Of a stretch of 64,000 nucleotides of DNA, positions 10,307 through 21,195 are shown piece by piece. Positions within the stretch are counted from its first letter, which is position 1; each line of letters starts with the position of its first letter. Source of the DNA: Tribonema minus (taxonomy: Eukaryota > Sar > Xanthophyceae > Tribonematales > Tribonemataceae); NCBI GenBank assembly GCA_017506865.1, contig JAFCMP010000172.1:56891-120890 (forward strand). The letters run 5' to 3'. The notes below the pieces were generated by a model that worked only from the letters and a program-made list of their open reading frames with translations, did no database searches and was not told where the DNA came from. Made by a program: the position numbers and the translations under genes.

Positions 10307-11726
10307 CGATACAGCATTACATAGGATTGCAAGTGACGGCGTGTTCATCTGCGGTGCTTATCCTTCCTTGCTTCCCTTGATGTGCTGCTCATTGACTCCA
10401 TCTGTATGCAGGCCGCTCCAGTGCTGGGTCCGTGCGAAGCAGCGGCTAGCATCATATGCTTAGCGACACTTGCATCTTGACAACCTTGTCTAGCAGCCAT
10501 GCCACAGAGCATGACACGTTGCTGTCTCCAGCAACTGCATTTTCCATAGTAAGGGACGTTGTTGTCTGAGCGTTTTGTGTGATGCAGCATCCACTCAGCA
10601 GTGTGTGCATGAGCAAGTTATTCATGCCTGCGCACACAATTAAATTGCAGCCAGACGTGCCACGTGGGCCATGCTTTGTTGGAATTTGCCACTCGTCAGC
10701 GGAGCAGCACCACGTCAGCGAAGGCTGCATGCATAGCAGCATCACCTAGCGATGGTGGCCAGACTGCGATGCGCCGTGTGCGATGCAAACCTTGATGGCC
10801 GCAGCTGGTCATCGACAGTTGACACTAAATTGTACTCTCGATATCATGAATCACTACTTTGCCCATGTAAGTATCATGTTCAGCTAGTGCTCACAGTGAC
10901 ACGAAAGTGGGCACGTGCTCTGGAACTCAGTTGCGTGCTGCAGCACATCACTTGCTGTGCCATTGACACCTCAAGTCCTTGCAGGTGAGTGCATGCAGTG
11001 GTGTCACATGGCGCTGCGTGCTGATGCCTGCATGTCATGCTATCATGCTGAGGTATCATGTGCTGCGAAGCATGCATTTGTGCTTGTCTCAGGCATGCCG
11101 ATGTTCATGTGCTACTAAGAAGTCAGGCTGCCAGTGGGTGATGCCATACTCAGCGGCATGTATGTGGGCATGCACCGCATGCTCCCATATACGTCGGCAT
11201 GTACGCATGTACGTCAATGTATGCGCATCAAAGCCAATATATTTGATTTACGGATATACGCTGATCTCGCGAGGTTTATGCATAAACCTCACGAGATCAT
11301 ACGCCATACTGTACATTACCGGCATAAATATGTTTTGTGTCGCAGCCCTACGCATTGCCAACTCAAAACGTTTGAGCGCTACACTGAAGAGGTTCTGGTG
11401 TTGACAGACAGCGAGGCATAGAGGTGCCAGAGCTTCTTGAACTTTCGCTGGGGCTTGAACTCTGAAGAAAGTAGAAACCAGAATAGTTCTATTAGTACAG
11501 CGGGCGATGCTCTGCATGAACGTAGCCTTACAGCACGGTCTAGCAAGCTCCTCGCCAGGTGAGCGGACGCGCGGCTGTGCAGGATGAGGCAGATGCCGTT
11601 GCAAACCGCTGCAACGCGAGCTGCGCCCGGCAGCCCTTCTTTCTCGATGAGTATAGTGCAGGAAGCACACTGACTGTTCTCGCTGCATATTTTTTCTCAC
11701 CGACACAGGTACACATCCCCGCTACC
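10307..11726. other. Intergenic region with a large palindrome, no gene seen
   Basis: No conserved coding sequence on either strand; open frames are short and Cys/His-rich in a way typical of non-coding DNA. It is less GC-rich than the flanking genes and contains a near-perfect 40-bp palindrome at 11261-11300. The right end must include the promoter of the plastid protein gene. Confidence 0.5.
11261..11300. repeat. Near-perfect 40-bp palindrome (inverted repeat)
   Basis: The left arm reads TGATCTCGCGAGGTTTATG up to 11280; the right arm starts CATAAACCTCACGAGATCA at 11281. The arms match except for one internal mismatch and the outermost base, with no loop. It could extrude as a cruciform or be a binding site or a remnant of a small element; no other copy was noticed in the window. 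Confidence 0.85.
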
Positions 11727-14700
11727 ATGAAGTGCGCAGCTGCTATCACGGTGCTGGCCACCGGCGTCTCCGCCTTCGCGCCACCCAGGTGAGCAGCGCC
11801 GCCACTGAAGCACCTTCCCCCAAACTTCTGGTTGATGCGTCGTGTAGCAGGACCGATCCGCATGCATACACGATAAGCGCGCTGCCTGAACAGCGCGCTG
11901 GACACACGCATGTGCACCGTTTTGAAAAACTCAGCGCACAGCGCTGCCGCTGCATGTCTGGTCGGTCGGTGGCATGTCTGTGTCTGTCGCTCTTGTCGAT
12001 TGCAGCGCTGACTGACCTACGCCCGCGTGCATGTTGTGCTGCAGCGGCCTGGCCGCCCCCCGGGCCTGTTCCTCCTTGAAGATGGCTGCCGCTACCAAGT
12101 CTGACCTGCCAGTGAACCTCATCAACCCTGACTTCTTCTGGGGAGAGGAGGGCTACAGGACATATGTCGCTACCTACAAGGGGGACGCACTGGTCAACGT
12201 GAGGGATCCGCAACGCGTGCATTGCGGCTGTGCACGCATCGCAGCAGCGCATCAAAGAGTGCACGCAGGTTTCCAAGTAGGCCTCAATACGCATGTCAAT
12301 GTGTGCGGGCATGCTACCGGGGCCAGAGTGACAACGCTGTCGCTGCGCACCCGCCGATAAGCCTGGTATGTACTGTCTCAAATCTCTTCGTCGGCTTCTT
12401 CAGCTGTGGCAAGCTTGTGCTACTGGTAGGCTGGCATCTCTACCACCTCCCTCTTTGAGCCTGCTTCTCTTCCTGCCCCCCCTTGTCTCCCGCGGTGCAG
12501 CGGGTGTACCCCGTACTGGACCGTGTGCGCGAGAAGAAGCTTCTCACCAAGACGGCGGAGCTGGGGCTTTTGGGCGCACTGGAGGACGCAGGTCTCACGC
12601 TGAGCCAGGCAGAGGCGCTGCTGCCAGCGGTTGAGGAGGCTGGGCTGCTGTCATTCGCGGCGAACAACGCGGACTTCCTGCTGAACACTGCCGCGTTCCT
12701 GGTGAGTGCAGCAGCCGTGTCCTGGCAAGCGTAAGCGGCGCGTGCGCATTTTTGCGAGGGCTGGAAGGCGTGTGTCGGAATGGCATGCAAGCAGGGCGCA
12801 CTCCATGTGAATGGATCACATTCTTGACTGCAAGGTTGAACTTCTTCGGCAGCGACTCTGTGCGTGCCAGCTGATATGTCCATGTCAAAGTTGGCCGCGG
12901 CCGTACAGCCCGTCGCTCATGCTGGACAGCCAGGCCAGCCGATACGCAGCGCGTGTAGACGTAATGGGCCACGGTGCGACTTGAACGTGACCAAGCTCAA
13001 GTTGTGAAGTTGCATGTTTACGTAACAGACTCTTCAATGCAGTGACGCGCCAGAATATGATAGGCTTGAGCTTTCTTGCACCCAAGCATGCATGCTGTCC
13101 TCCTTCCAACTAAAGATCCTATGTGAGCCGCATCATGATTCTGGCTCTTGGGATGTCGTGAGCTGTGTCATATTGTGCCATTGGGCGCTTGGATCCTATA
13201 TTCGTTGTCGGCTCTGGAAGAAGGCCCACAGTGGACTTTATTTGAAGTTAAAGTTGCAGCAGCATTCGCAGAGGCAACTGCGCTGGGGCAAGACGCTGAT
13301 GACAGCTGCGACCATGTGCACCACTGAGCAAGTGGGGAGTCAGAGGGGACCCTGCATAACAGCAGTTGCAGGCATCTGTTTCACTCGCCGCTTTATAGCG
13401 CCGACACATGACCACCACTGTCTACAGTAGTCGAGCGGCTCACTGCAGAGGAGTAAGAGGGTGATGGGTGCACCGCTGAGTCTGGCAAGGAGCTCCACGC
13501 AGTGCCGCCTTTCTCAGCGGCACGTCTGATTTATCCTAGATATGTGCGTGCCAGTGCTGTCACTGAGTAGTCGCTGAGAGGAGATCTACATGCATGGCTC
13601 AGCCTTGAGAGCGCCATAGTTCTGAGGATATTGACTTCAAACCTCAACTTCAAAACGGCGCCGCAGCGCAATCTCTCATCTCTGTTGTCGTGAGTGAAGG
13701 GGCGAGCATGGGTGTCTGCGTCGCCCATTTCCCAGTGCGAGAAGCCAAGCGTCAAAGCAGGGTTAGCGTGCCTCAGTGCCTGTGTCGGCAGATGAGTTGC
13801 TCACTGTCACGCCAGACTCTTTGCACGTCCTACGCGTCCAGCTGCAGGCCCAGTGACTGTCTACAATTGCTGTGAGTACGCCGCGTGGTGGCACCATGTG
13901 CATCTAATCTGTACAAAGCGGGCCATAGACGGATCATCAGCTCAAGATCGTGGTGGCTGAACTTCAAGTATTATGGTCACCTGGAGTCATCGGTGACGCT
14001 CCACTCACCCCCTCCCTGCATGCGCTCTACTCACGCTCAGGCCGTGGAGCCCGCAGAGCTGGCGTTGCCGCTGGTGGTGGGCGTCGTCAAGGGCGGACCG
14101 GGCCTGCTCAACACCGTCGCCGCCGCAGCGGTCCTGGCTGAGGTATGCACGTACGCCTTGTTGTCGCGAGCCTTGTAGTGGTGCCAAAGTGAGTTGTGCG
14201 GAGGCGGGTCGCGCGCGCGCTCGACGGTCACCCGCTGCGCGCTGCGTGCGGGGCGCTCGTCACTGGCATCGCGTCGGCGCAAGGCATGTCGGAGGAAACC
14301 TGCCGCCGTTCGCAAGAAGCGTCGTTTCGCATGGCACTCTCGCCGCGGCGCGCAACTGCAGGCGCCCGGCTCGCAATCGCCGCAGCGCCGCTACAGCGCT
14401 GCGAGATGTGCACGCGCGCAATTGCGCTGGTCACCCCCCCTCTGCCGCATCTCCCGGCGCCACCGCGACTCACACTCCAATGCTCACTCGCCTGCTCGCC
14501 TGCACACTCCGCGACGGCGTGTGCCGCCAGGCGGGCGTCGCGCCGGCCGCGCAGCGCCCCGCCAGCCCCTCTTCAAGCGGGCAACTGCCCTCTTATTACA
14601 GCCGGCACCCACGCCTGCGCATCGCCGCGAAGCGCACTCACTCGCTCACACACTCAACTACTCACTCACGCACTCACTCACAAACTCCGCAATGGCGCTG

Positions 14701-16189
14701 TTGTTGCCGTTGCCAGGTGGGCGTCGCGGCGGCCACGCAGAGCCCCGTGCTGGCGGCGCTGGCCGCCGTCCCCCTGCTGGGCACTGCCGCGCTGGCCAAC
14801 TTTGGCGCCGGCGTGCTCGCGGACCTCGCCACTGCGCCCAAGGTCGTGCGCGCCGCGCCCGCCGCCAAGTCCGGTGAGACCTGTTGAAATGATTGATGTG
14901 GTGTCGTGCAAAGCCTGATGCGATCTTACTACTCAAACTGGTTCCCCCCTGTGAGCTGCGGGGATGGATGGCCGCTCTCGGGTATAGCGCTTTCCGCGCG
15001 TTTCGTGGCTCACCCGGTGAGATGGGCTGCGTTGGTGAAAGATGTGCAGTGCGAGGAGCATGTGCCAGAGCGAAGCGGTGGTGGTGCGATTAGCTGAAGC
15101 AGCACTCCGGTCGAGCTGTTGTGGGTTGTACGAAGCTTGCATGACCTAGCCAGTCCCTGCTGTCGCGGCTGCCATGTAGCTGCAAAGGCCAGGAAGGCAG
15201 CAAGGTGGCCTGTGCAATCAGAGACTGCTGCTTCAGCACATGCCTTCCTTCGCCGACGAGAAAATCGACAGTAGCGGCCGCAACGTCAACTTGGCCATCA
15301 GCTCCAGATGGACGCAAAACCGCGAAGTGTGAAACCGTCACAGCAGCTGTGTGCAGAACTGCACATGGACAGCACAGAGACTGATCATGTGCATCGACGA
15401 TCAATACCACAGAGACTGACTAGGTACACTGCCAATCTCTTATGCCGCAGCCCCCAAGGCAGCGGTGAAGGCCGGCAAGGCAGCGGTGGCGGCGGCGCGC
15501 CCCAAGCTGGCGGCGGTGGCGGCAGCACCCAAGGTGGTGGCGGCGAAGGTGGCAGCGGCAGCGCCCAAGGTTGCGGCGCCCTCCAGGACCAGGGCCGGTG
15601 AGTCACATTTGAAGTAGTGGACTTGAAGTACACGTATGAGCGCACTCACCAGGTGACACGTTGAGGTTGGCCCACCCAGGGCTGGTGAGTCACTGGATGA
15701 ATTTGCTATGGCGTCATGTATGGAGCCCCTGCCTTCTTCAGACATTCAAGACAGCCCAGTGAGGGGGGGGCTGTTGAAGTTTGGTGCATGCAACATGCAG
15801 CAAGAGTGGGTCGAGTGTGCTTTGATGTTTTTGGCTTTGAGCCATCGGGGCACATGCGACCTCTAAACCTAGGGGGCGAGTCAAATCGCATTGCCCGCAT
15901 CGCAGCAGCAACGCGCTTGCATTCAAGCCACGCACCACTGCTCCTTGCTTCGATGGCCTGCGCGCCTATGGCTCAGCCAGCCCTGCCGCCACCGACTCGG
16001 CGCATTTGGCTGCAGGCTGAGTTACGCCACAGATGCGCTTCGCCCTGCCAGTGTTGCCGGCTGCAATGCAATGGCCGTGACGTCTGTCTAACGAGCTCGC
16101 CGCTTCCTCCTCCCTCTGATCTCGCTGCTGCAGCCAAGAAGGCCGTCGGCAACCTGTCCAACCTCCCCAAGCGCCGCGCGGCTGCATAG
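11727..16189 (+). CDS. RIQ-like (DUF1118) thylakoid membrane protein with bipartite plastid-targeting presequence
   Basis: Seven exons join in phase to 292 residues: 11727-11788, 12045-12198, 12501-12701, 14041-14142, 14717-14873, 15451-15597 and 16134-16189. The start MKCAAAITVLATGVSAFAPP is a signal peptide with an SAFAPP cleavage motif, followed by a transit-peptide-like stretch; this marks import into a secondary red plastid. The body (INPDFFWGEEGYRTYVATYK; RVYPVLDRVREKKLLTKTAE; LTLSQAEALLPAVEEAGLLS) matches the plant RIQ1/RIQ2 family, grana proteins that affect light-harvesting organisation and non-photochemical quenching. Two hydrophobic segments follow (exons 4-5). Exon 6 is an Ala/Lys/Pro-rich repeat (AAPKVVAAKVAAAAPK) that the plant proteins lack and is odd for a thylakoid protein. 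Function is inferred from family resemblance. Confidence 0.82.
14526..14570 (+). repeat. Upstream copy of the RIQ-like exon 5 5' edge with acceptor
   Basis: Exon 5 starts at 14717 after TTGCCAG with GTGGGCGTCGCGGCGGCC. About 190 bases upstream in intron 4, the sequence CGCCAG followed by GCGGGCGTCGCGCCGGCC and a related continuation repeats that border, including an AG acceptor. A related copy of the exon 6 donor edge (GGGCTGGTGAGTCACTGG) lies at about 15679-15697, after the real one at 15592-15605. Confidence 0.7.
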
Positions 16190-17311
16190 GCACCCCCCGT
16201 TACGCGATCATCACCATCCCCCACCGTGGGGTCATCGATTGATAGCTCCACGTGTGTGTGTGTAACGAGGACGGCGGGCGACGGCGGCAGCAGCAGCGGC
16301 GGCAGCATTGCTTGCGGCTGGTGCTGACGAGGAACATTCTTTGATTTTCCACGCACAAGTTGCGGGCGCTTCTTTGGGGGGTCCCGTGCGCGCGCCCCGG
16401 GCGCCTCCAGGGCTTCGGATATGACTTTATGAGAGCTAAATACATGATGACAACACCTTACTGCTGATTTCCGGGACTCCCTGCCGTGGCGTGCGCTGCG
16501 CGCCCTGTATGCCAGAGATCTGCACAGCTCGCACGCCTGCTAAATTGCCCGCTTTAGTCTTTGCCCAGTGTTCATTCTGAAGTTGCCCCGCATCGGCAGC
16601 CTTCACACTAGTGGGCGAGGTTGATGCATGAGTGCAGCAGTGCTCAAGGGGAGAAGCCCTTGTTTCAGAATTGTCTACATGTAGTATGTCATGTACATGG
16701 TACGGATATCTACGGCATACATGTTGGTCACAAATACGTTTCGTCGTAACCTTAGAGCAATGCAGTTCGCTATGCGGCATCGTGCGCCGATCATATGAGG
16801 GGAGGATATGTTGAAGAGCACCCTCTGTGTGCTTTTGACAAGACTTGAGGCTCAATGCTGCTTGACGCGAGCAAAGCGTGTGTATGGGAACATAAATATG
16901 CCATCAACATTCGCGCCTGGGAGTTGCGCGCTTAAGCATGGCCATTGTCAACAATCAGGAAGCATCAATTGTAGGAAATGCAGCTCATTCTGTGCCCAAT
17001 GCAGTATGTCAGCACAATGATTGTCAGCTCTTGGGGGATAAAATATCCCCAAGGTCAGCTCAAGAAAAGCCAACTGTATTACAACCTAGTGGGTGTGCGC
17101 TCTGGCCTAAATGTAGTGCATTGCTGTCATGCTACTCAGAGCCACCTCAAGACTTGCATGGCTTCAGAGGGGAGTCGTTGTCTGAGAAGGAGAAAAGTCA
17201 CTTGAACCTGATGTCTGTGCATTTGCGAAGTACACATGCAATGCGCTTTGACACACTTTCAATGTGTTTACGAGCCACACGTAGATTACGGTTGCAAGCT
17301 GGACATCCACC

Positions 17312-17360
17312 ATCTGGGCTCTTTCGCGCCCTGAGCGGGAGTTTGAAAAAAGTATACATG
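17312..17360 (-). repeat. Inverted copy of the CGCCCTGAGCG retroelement-tail repeat
   Basis: The sequence CATCTGGGCTCTTTCGCGCC followed by CTGAGCGGGAG is the reverse complement of the repeat starting near 17650 and 38622. Together with the 17650 copy it forms a pair of inverted arms about 330 bases apart. Confidence 0.8.
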
Positions 17361-17647
17361 CCACCGGAGTTCCAGCTACAGGAGGACTCCAAGCCTTTGC
17401 AGTTGCAACTGAAGTTGTTGATTTCAGCGCCAGTCTGAGCAGTTCTGCTAATATTGCCTTCCCTTGAATTACAGGCAGCACACTGGGGAGGGAGTCCGCA
17501 ATGCGGCAGCCAACCTTGTGATGGAGGGATGTGTTGCTCAATTGAGGAGCAAACGCTTTGTGGTGTCGATTTGACAACTTCTGAGCTTCGTGCCACAATG
17601 CTACTAAACGCAAGCAAAGCTTGTGCATTGAAGCATACATGTACTTC

Positions 17648-17860
17648 TTATTAATTCTCGCTCAGGGCGCGAAAAGGCCCAAGATGAATGGCATCCAACT
17701 TGAAGCTTGCTGTACGGAAATCTAGACATGTCGTGTGACAGTCTGATAGTACTTTCGAGAAATTCTCGCTCAGGGCGCGAAAAGCCCAGATGAATGGCAT
17801 CTAACTTGAAGCTTGCTGTATGGAATCTATATGTCGTGTGACAGTCTGAAAGCGTCTCAA
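17648..17860 (+). repeat. Two tandem copies (about 105 bp) of the retroelement-tail repeat
   Basis: Both copies begin ATTCTCGCTCAGGGCGCGAA, continue through AGCCCA..GATGAATGGCATC and end near GTCGTGTGACAGTCTGA. The second copy starts near 17760. A third copy of the same unit lies at 38622-38715, directly downstream of the reverse-transcriptase-type ORF, which suggests the unit is the 3' tail of that retroelement. Confidence 0.85.
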
Positions 17861-18771
17861 CGACCATCAATCAACATTCATCAAAGAGCTGCGCGTGCTG
17901 AAACCTAATTGGGAAGCATAATCGTAGGAAACGCAGCTCAGTCTGTAAAAAATGCTATGATGTCAGCACAATGAGTGTGTGCACGAGTCCATGTCCTGGG
18001 TTAGAGCTACGGTCGTCACCAAGTGCAGTTCGAAATGACTGTGAACATTGTGCAATGAACCCATACAGCACGCATTCATACAAAGACGCCCTAAGACGGC
18101 GCGGCAATGGTGCGCATCCACATTGGTAATTAGTTTCTCCTCCCGACAAGCAAGAGCCACAAGGCTTGCGCAAATGTGGACTGTTTGACACCTCCAGACT
18201 GCTGCCGCATGGTCACTGGCACGCCAATGATTTGCTGAAACTGATATGCACCTCCTGCACATATACACGCTGCGCGATGCGAATCCGGCGCACCATGCGC
18301 ATGCAGCACTGCAGCACAGAGGCTTGCGGCCAATGTGTGCAAGTGCAAATGTTCACCTACAGTTGTGGCTCAAGTGCACACTGCAATAGCGTACGCCAGC
18401 GGCAGCAGCACTGAGCGTAGTACTCTGTTCGTTGACGCCTAGTCTTGTCTGCAGACCGCCCGAGACGATAGTCAAGCACTCGGCAGGCAGAGTGATCGTG
18501 TTCTGTCACCTGCAGTGTACGGTCCCCCACGACCCAAGTTCACGCCCCGTTCCCGGTGCTGCTCGCCTCTCGTTCTTTGCTGATGCACCCAGACACCACG
18601 ATAAGCGTGGTGGAACCCTGGCAGCTGCAGCTCCAGATCGTCGTAGTGCAATGAGCACACAGAGTGCAGGCTTGCTGGCAGCACAGGGGGGAATTGAACT
18701 GTGCAGTGGTGCACCCCAACCCGTTTCAACGTTGACAGCAGCTCCGGTAGCGGCCAGCGGCAGTACTCCAG

Positions 18772-19647
18772 CTACAGGTGTTCGAGCGCTGGCGGCAGGT
18801 CAGGCAGGCTGAGGTCGTGTCGCAAGCTCTGTGGCAGTGGGGGCAGCTGCATGTCCTGGGGATAGTCTAGCTCCAGCACCTCTAGGTGGGGTGGCAGCGC
18901 CACAAGATTGGTGGGGGACGTGCCCTCTTTGATGCGCAGCACTTGAAGCGAGTCTGGCAGACCTCGGAGGTCTACCACCCCCACCAGTCCGAGGGGGGTA
19001 TGCTGGCCTCAAGGTATTGCAGGCAGGGGGGCAGCGTGCCCAGCTTCAGTATCGCACATGTGTCAGACATGTAGCTGAAGGCAACAGTAAGGGACTGAAG
19101 TTCAGGGGGCAGAGCCGGCAGGCTTGCATAAATGTCGCAGAGCCGGCAGGCTTGCATAAATGTCGTTTGGGAATTCGCTGTCGGCGTCGCGCAGCTTATA
19201 CATGCACCACTCTTCGATGCGAAGAGCCATCAGTCCCTTGGGCAGCACCAGGTCCGCGGGCACATGAATTTGGTGGAAAGTCAGATGCTGCAGGCCAGGA
19301 GGCAGCAGCTGCTGAAGGGGATATCCGCCCGAAGTCAACCTACAAGAGTAGTCGCTGGTAGTCAGCTCCAAAGACACGAGCTGATCGAGTGCCAGCAGGG
19401 GCAGCATAAGCGCCTGAGGCACAGCTTCAGACAGACGCAAGTGGCAACGGCTGCGCACTCGGACAAGCTCCTTGTTGATAGCCCAACCCTCGTTGGGCAG
19501 AAGGTTGAGGGAAGCAGCAAGGCGCCACACCATCAGCACGGGCTCTGCAGCATTGGTGCTGCCGCTGCTGGCGCGTGCTCGCTTAGCCGCATCTCCTGCT
19601 CCTTCCTGGTGGGAGCCATGTCTTTCATGCGTCATCCACAACTTCAA
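18772..19647 (-). pseudogene. Leucine-rich-repeat protein, disrupted by a 28-bp duplication and a C-run frameshift
   Basis: Minus-strand coding remnant with an irregular LRR pattern (LPPGLQHLTFHQIHVP; LPPELQSLTVAFSYMSD; LPPCLQYLEAS; LPDSLQVLRI; LPPHLEVLELDY). The N-terminal part begins MKLWMTHERHGSHQEG and lacks a signal peptide. A perfect 28-bp direct duplication at about 19109-19165 shifts the frame inside FPNDIYASLPAL; removing one copy joins it to PPELQSL in frame. A second shift lies in a run of six C near 18990 (EASIPP to LGLVGVVDL). The stop follows LPPALEHL. The repeats suggest a protein-binding surface; the biological role is unknown. Confidence 0.6.
19109..19165. repeat. Perfect 28-bp tandem duplication
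   Basis: The unit CAGAGCCGGCAGGCTTGCAT followed by AAATGTCG occurs twice back to back. Because 28 is not a multiple of three, it breaks the LRR reading frame on the minus strand. Confidence 0.95.
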
Positions 19648-20014
19648 ACATGAAGATTGAATCGAAGCGCGCGAAAGTCAGCCAAAAATTACTGCAGCTG
19701 CTGCTCAGAGAGCAAAAGGATGGTGGTCACCAGGAAGAGGGCCCGTGTCTTGGCTCTCACATCTTCTTGTGACGCCAAAGCGAAAGCGAGCCAGCAGCAG
19801 CGTGGTAAGATGTGTTCCTGAGCTTTGTTGAACCAGGCACACGACAGTACGTCCTGTAGTAATCTGTCTGCAGGAACTGAAAGTCGCTTTTCATTGTCAA
19901 GAAACATTCACCTGCTGCACGAAACAAATGACGCAGCACATATTGGTCACGCCTGTTTGCGCAAGTGTCTAGCGGTGCAGCAGCGTCACTGACTTTCTAC
20001 ATCCACTCGCTACT
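19648..20014. other. Short intergenic region, no gene seen
   Basis: Separates the divergent LRR remnant and the ankyrin gene. No conserved frame or recognisable regulatory element. Confidence 0.4.
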
Positions 20015-21195
20015 GTGCTGTCAGACACGTGGACAAAAGTCTTCGAGTTTCTGCCGCATGGGCACTACCTCCAGCTTGCGTCCGTGAGCACGGGGTGGCG
20101 CGCCCTGTACGCCAGTACCATGCAGCACAGGGGGCGGTCCCGATCACCAAAAAAAACGAATGCGGGGGCCATGGTGGCGTCTGTGTCCCTGACACAGTGG
20201 GCACTTTTGAACGGGTGCAAGGAGAATGCATCTCTGCTGTTGCATGCTGCCTCTTGCGGTCCTCTAGAAGTGGTGCAGTACCTACATCAGCGCGCCAACG
20301 GCGCGGGCCGGGCCCTACCCGTGTGCATATGCGAGGCTGCAGCCGAGCGCGGGCACCTGCAGATGCTTCAGTGGGTGCGTGCCCAGGGCACCTGGGCGTG
20401 CTGCAGTGGGCTCACGCCAACGGGTGCGACATAAATTCCAGCACGTGCGGCGCGGCGGCGAGCGGGGGGCGCCTGGAGGTGCTGCAGTGGGCGCGCGGCG
20501 CGGGATGCGAGTGGGACGAGGAGACGTGCAGCAGCGCCGCAGCGGGCGGCCACCTGCGCATCCTCCAATACGCGCGGAGCCACGGCTGCCCGTGGAGCAC
20601 CATGACGTGCTACAACGCGGCCTGTTGCGGCCACCGCCAGCTTCTGCAGTGGGCGCACGCAAACGGCTGCCCCTTGCACCCCAGCATGTACTCAGCGGCC
20701 GTGGGCGGAGGCCACATGCATGTACTTCAGTGGCTGCAGAAGACAGGCTGTCCCTTCGACCCGAGGGCGTGCACGACAGCCGCTAGGGCCGGGCGCCTGC
20801 ACATCCTGCAGTGGCTGCGGGCGCGCAGCTGCCCATGGGGTGAAGGGGACCCGCTTTCATTCTTACTGTGGACGGAGTACAAGGTCACGGGTTCTCGGAT
20901 TCACAGAGTGATGTCAACGGTGGAGTGGGCGCTGGCGAATGGCTGCCCGTGCAGCGACGCATGTAGGTCCCGGTGCGCACAGCTGCAACGCAAATTGCAA
21001 GCTGCTCAGGCACCCGGCTCTGTGTATCGCTGGCAAGGAGCGTGGTCACTGGTGGGTTACTGCAGTAGCCAGTCGCCATTTGCTTGTGCGGGCAAGCCTC
21101 GCATGCATCGCACCAATACAGTACGGCATCAACAACATCCATTTACATCCATGCCTTTGTCGTATCGTGGTGTGCGTCCGCTTCATGCCGGATAA
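20015..21195 (+). pseudogene. F-box-like/ankyrin-repeat protein, disrupted inside a repeat
   Basis: The first part, in one frame from about 20015, has an F-box-like start (TKVFEFLPHGHYLQLASVST, GWRALYAS) followed by degenerate ankyrin-type units. The second part, in another frame from about 20390 to the stop at 21195, has repeats of the LQWARGAGCEWDEETCSSAA / GGHLRILQYARSHGCPW type, spaced about 27 residues. This subtype is common in algae, oomycetes and giant viruses. At 20380-20392 the text passes from LQWVRAQG straight to HLGVLQWAHANGC, so about 15-20 residues of one repeat are missing and the frame shifts: an out-of-frame deletion between repeat copies. No ATG precedes the F-box part in frame, so an upstream exon or lost start is likely. 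F-box proteins recruit substrates to ubiquitin ligases; that role is inferred only. Confidence 0.65.

Larger units (their letters stand above)
16190..18771. other. Repeat-rich intergenic region, no gene seen
   Basis: Lower GC than its surroundings and without conserved coding sequence. It holds dispersed copies of a retroelement-tail repeat (17312-17860) and two copies of a CATCAA...GTAGGAAA(T/C)GCAGCTCA segment (about 16955-17010 and 17915-17975). Otherwise no feature is recognised. Confidence 0.5.

Noticed and set aside
20395..21195. Giant-virus integration, suggested by the ankyrin repeat subtype
   Set aside because: The same repeat type is widespread in algal and oomycete nuclear genomes and no other viral gene is nearby.
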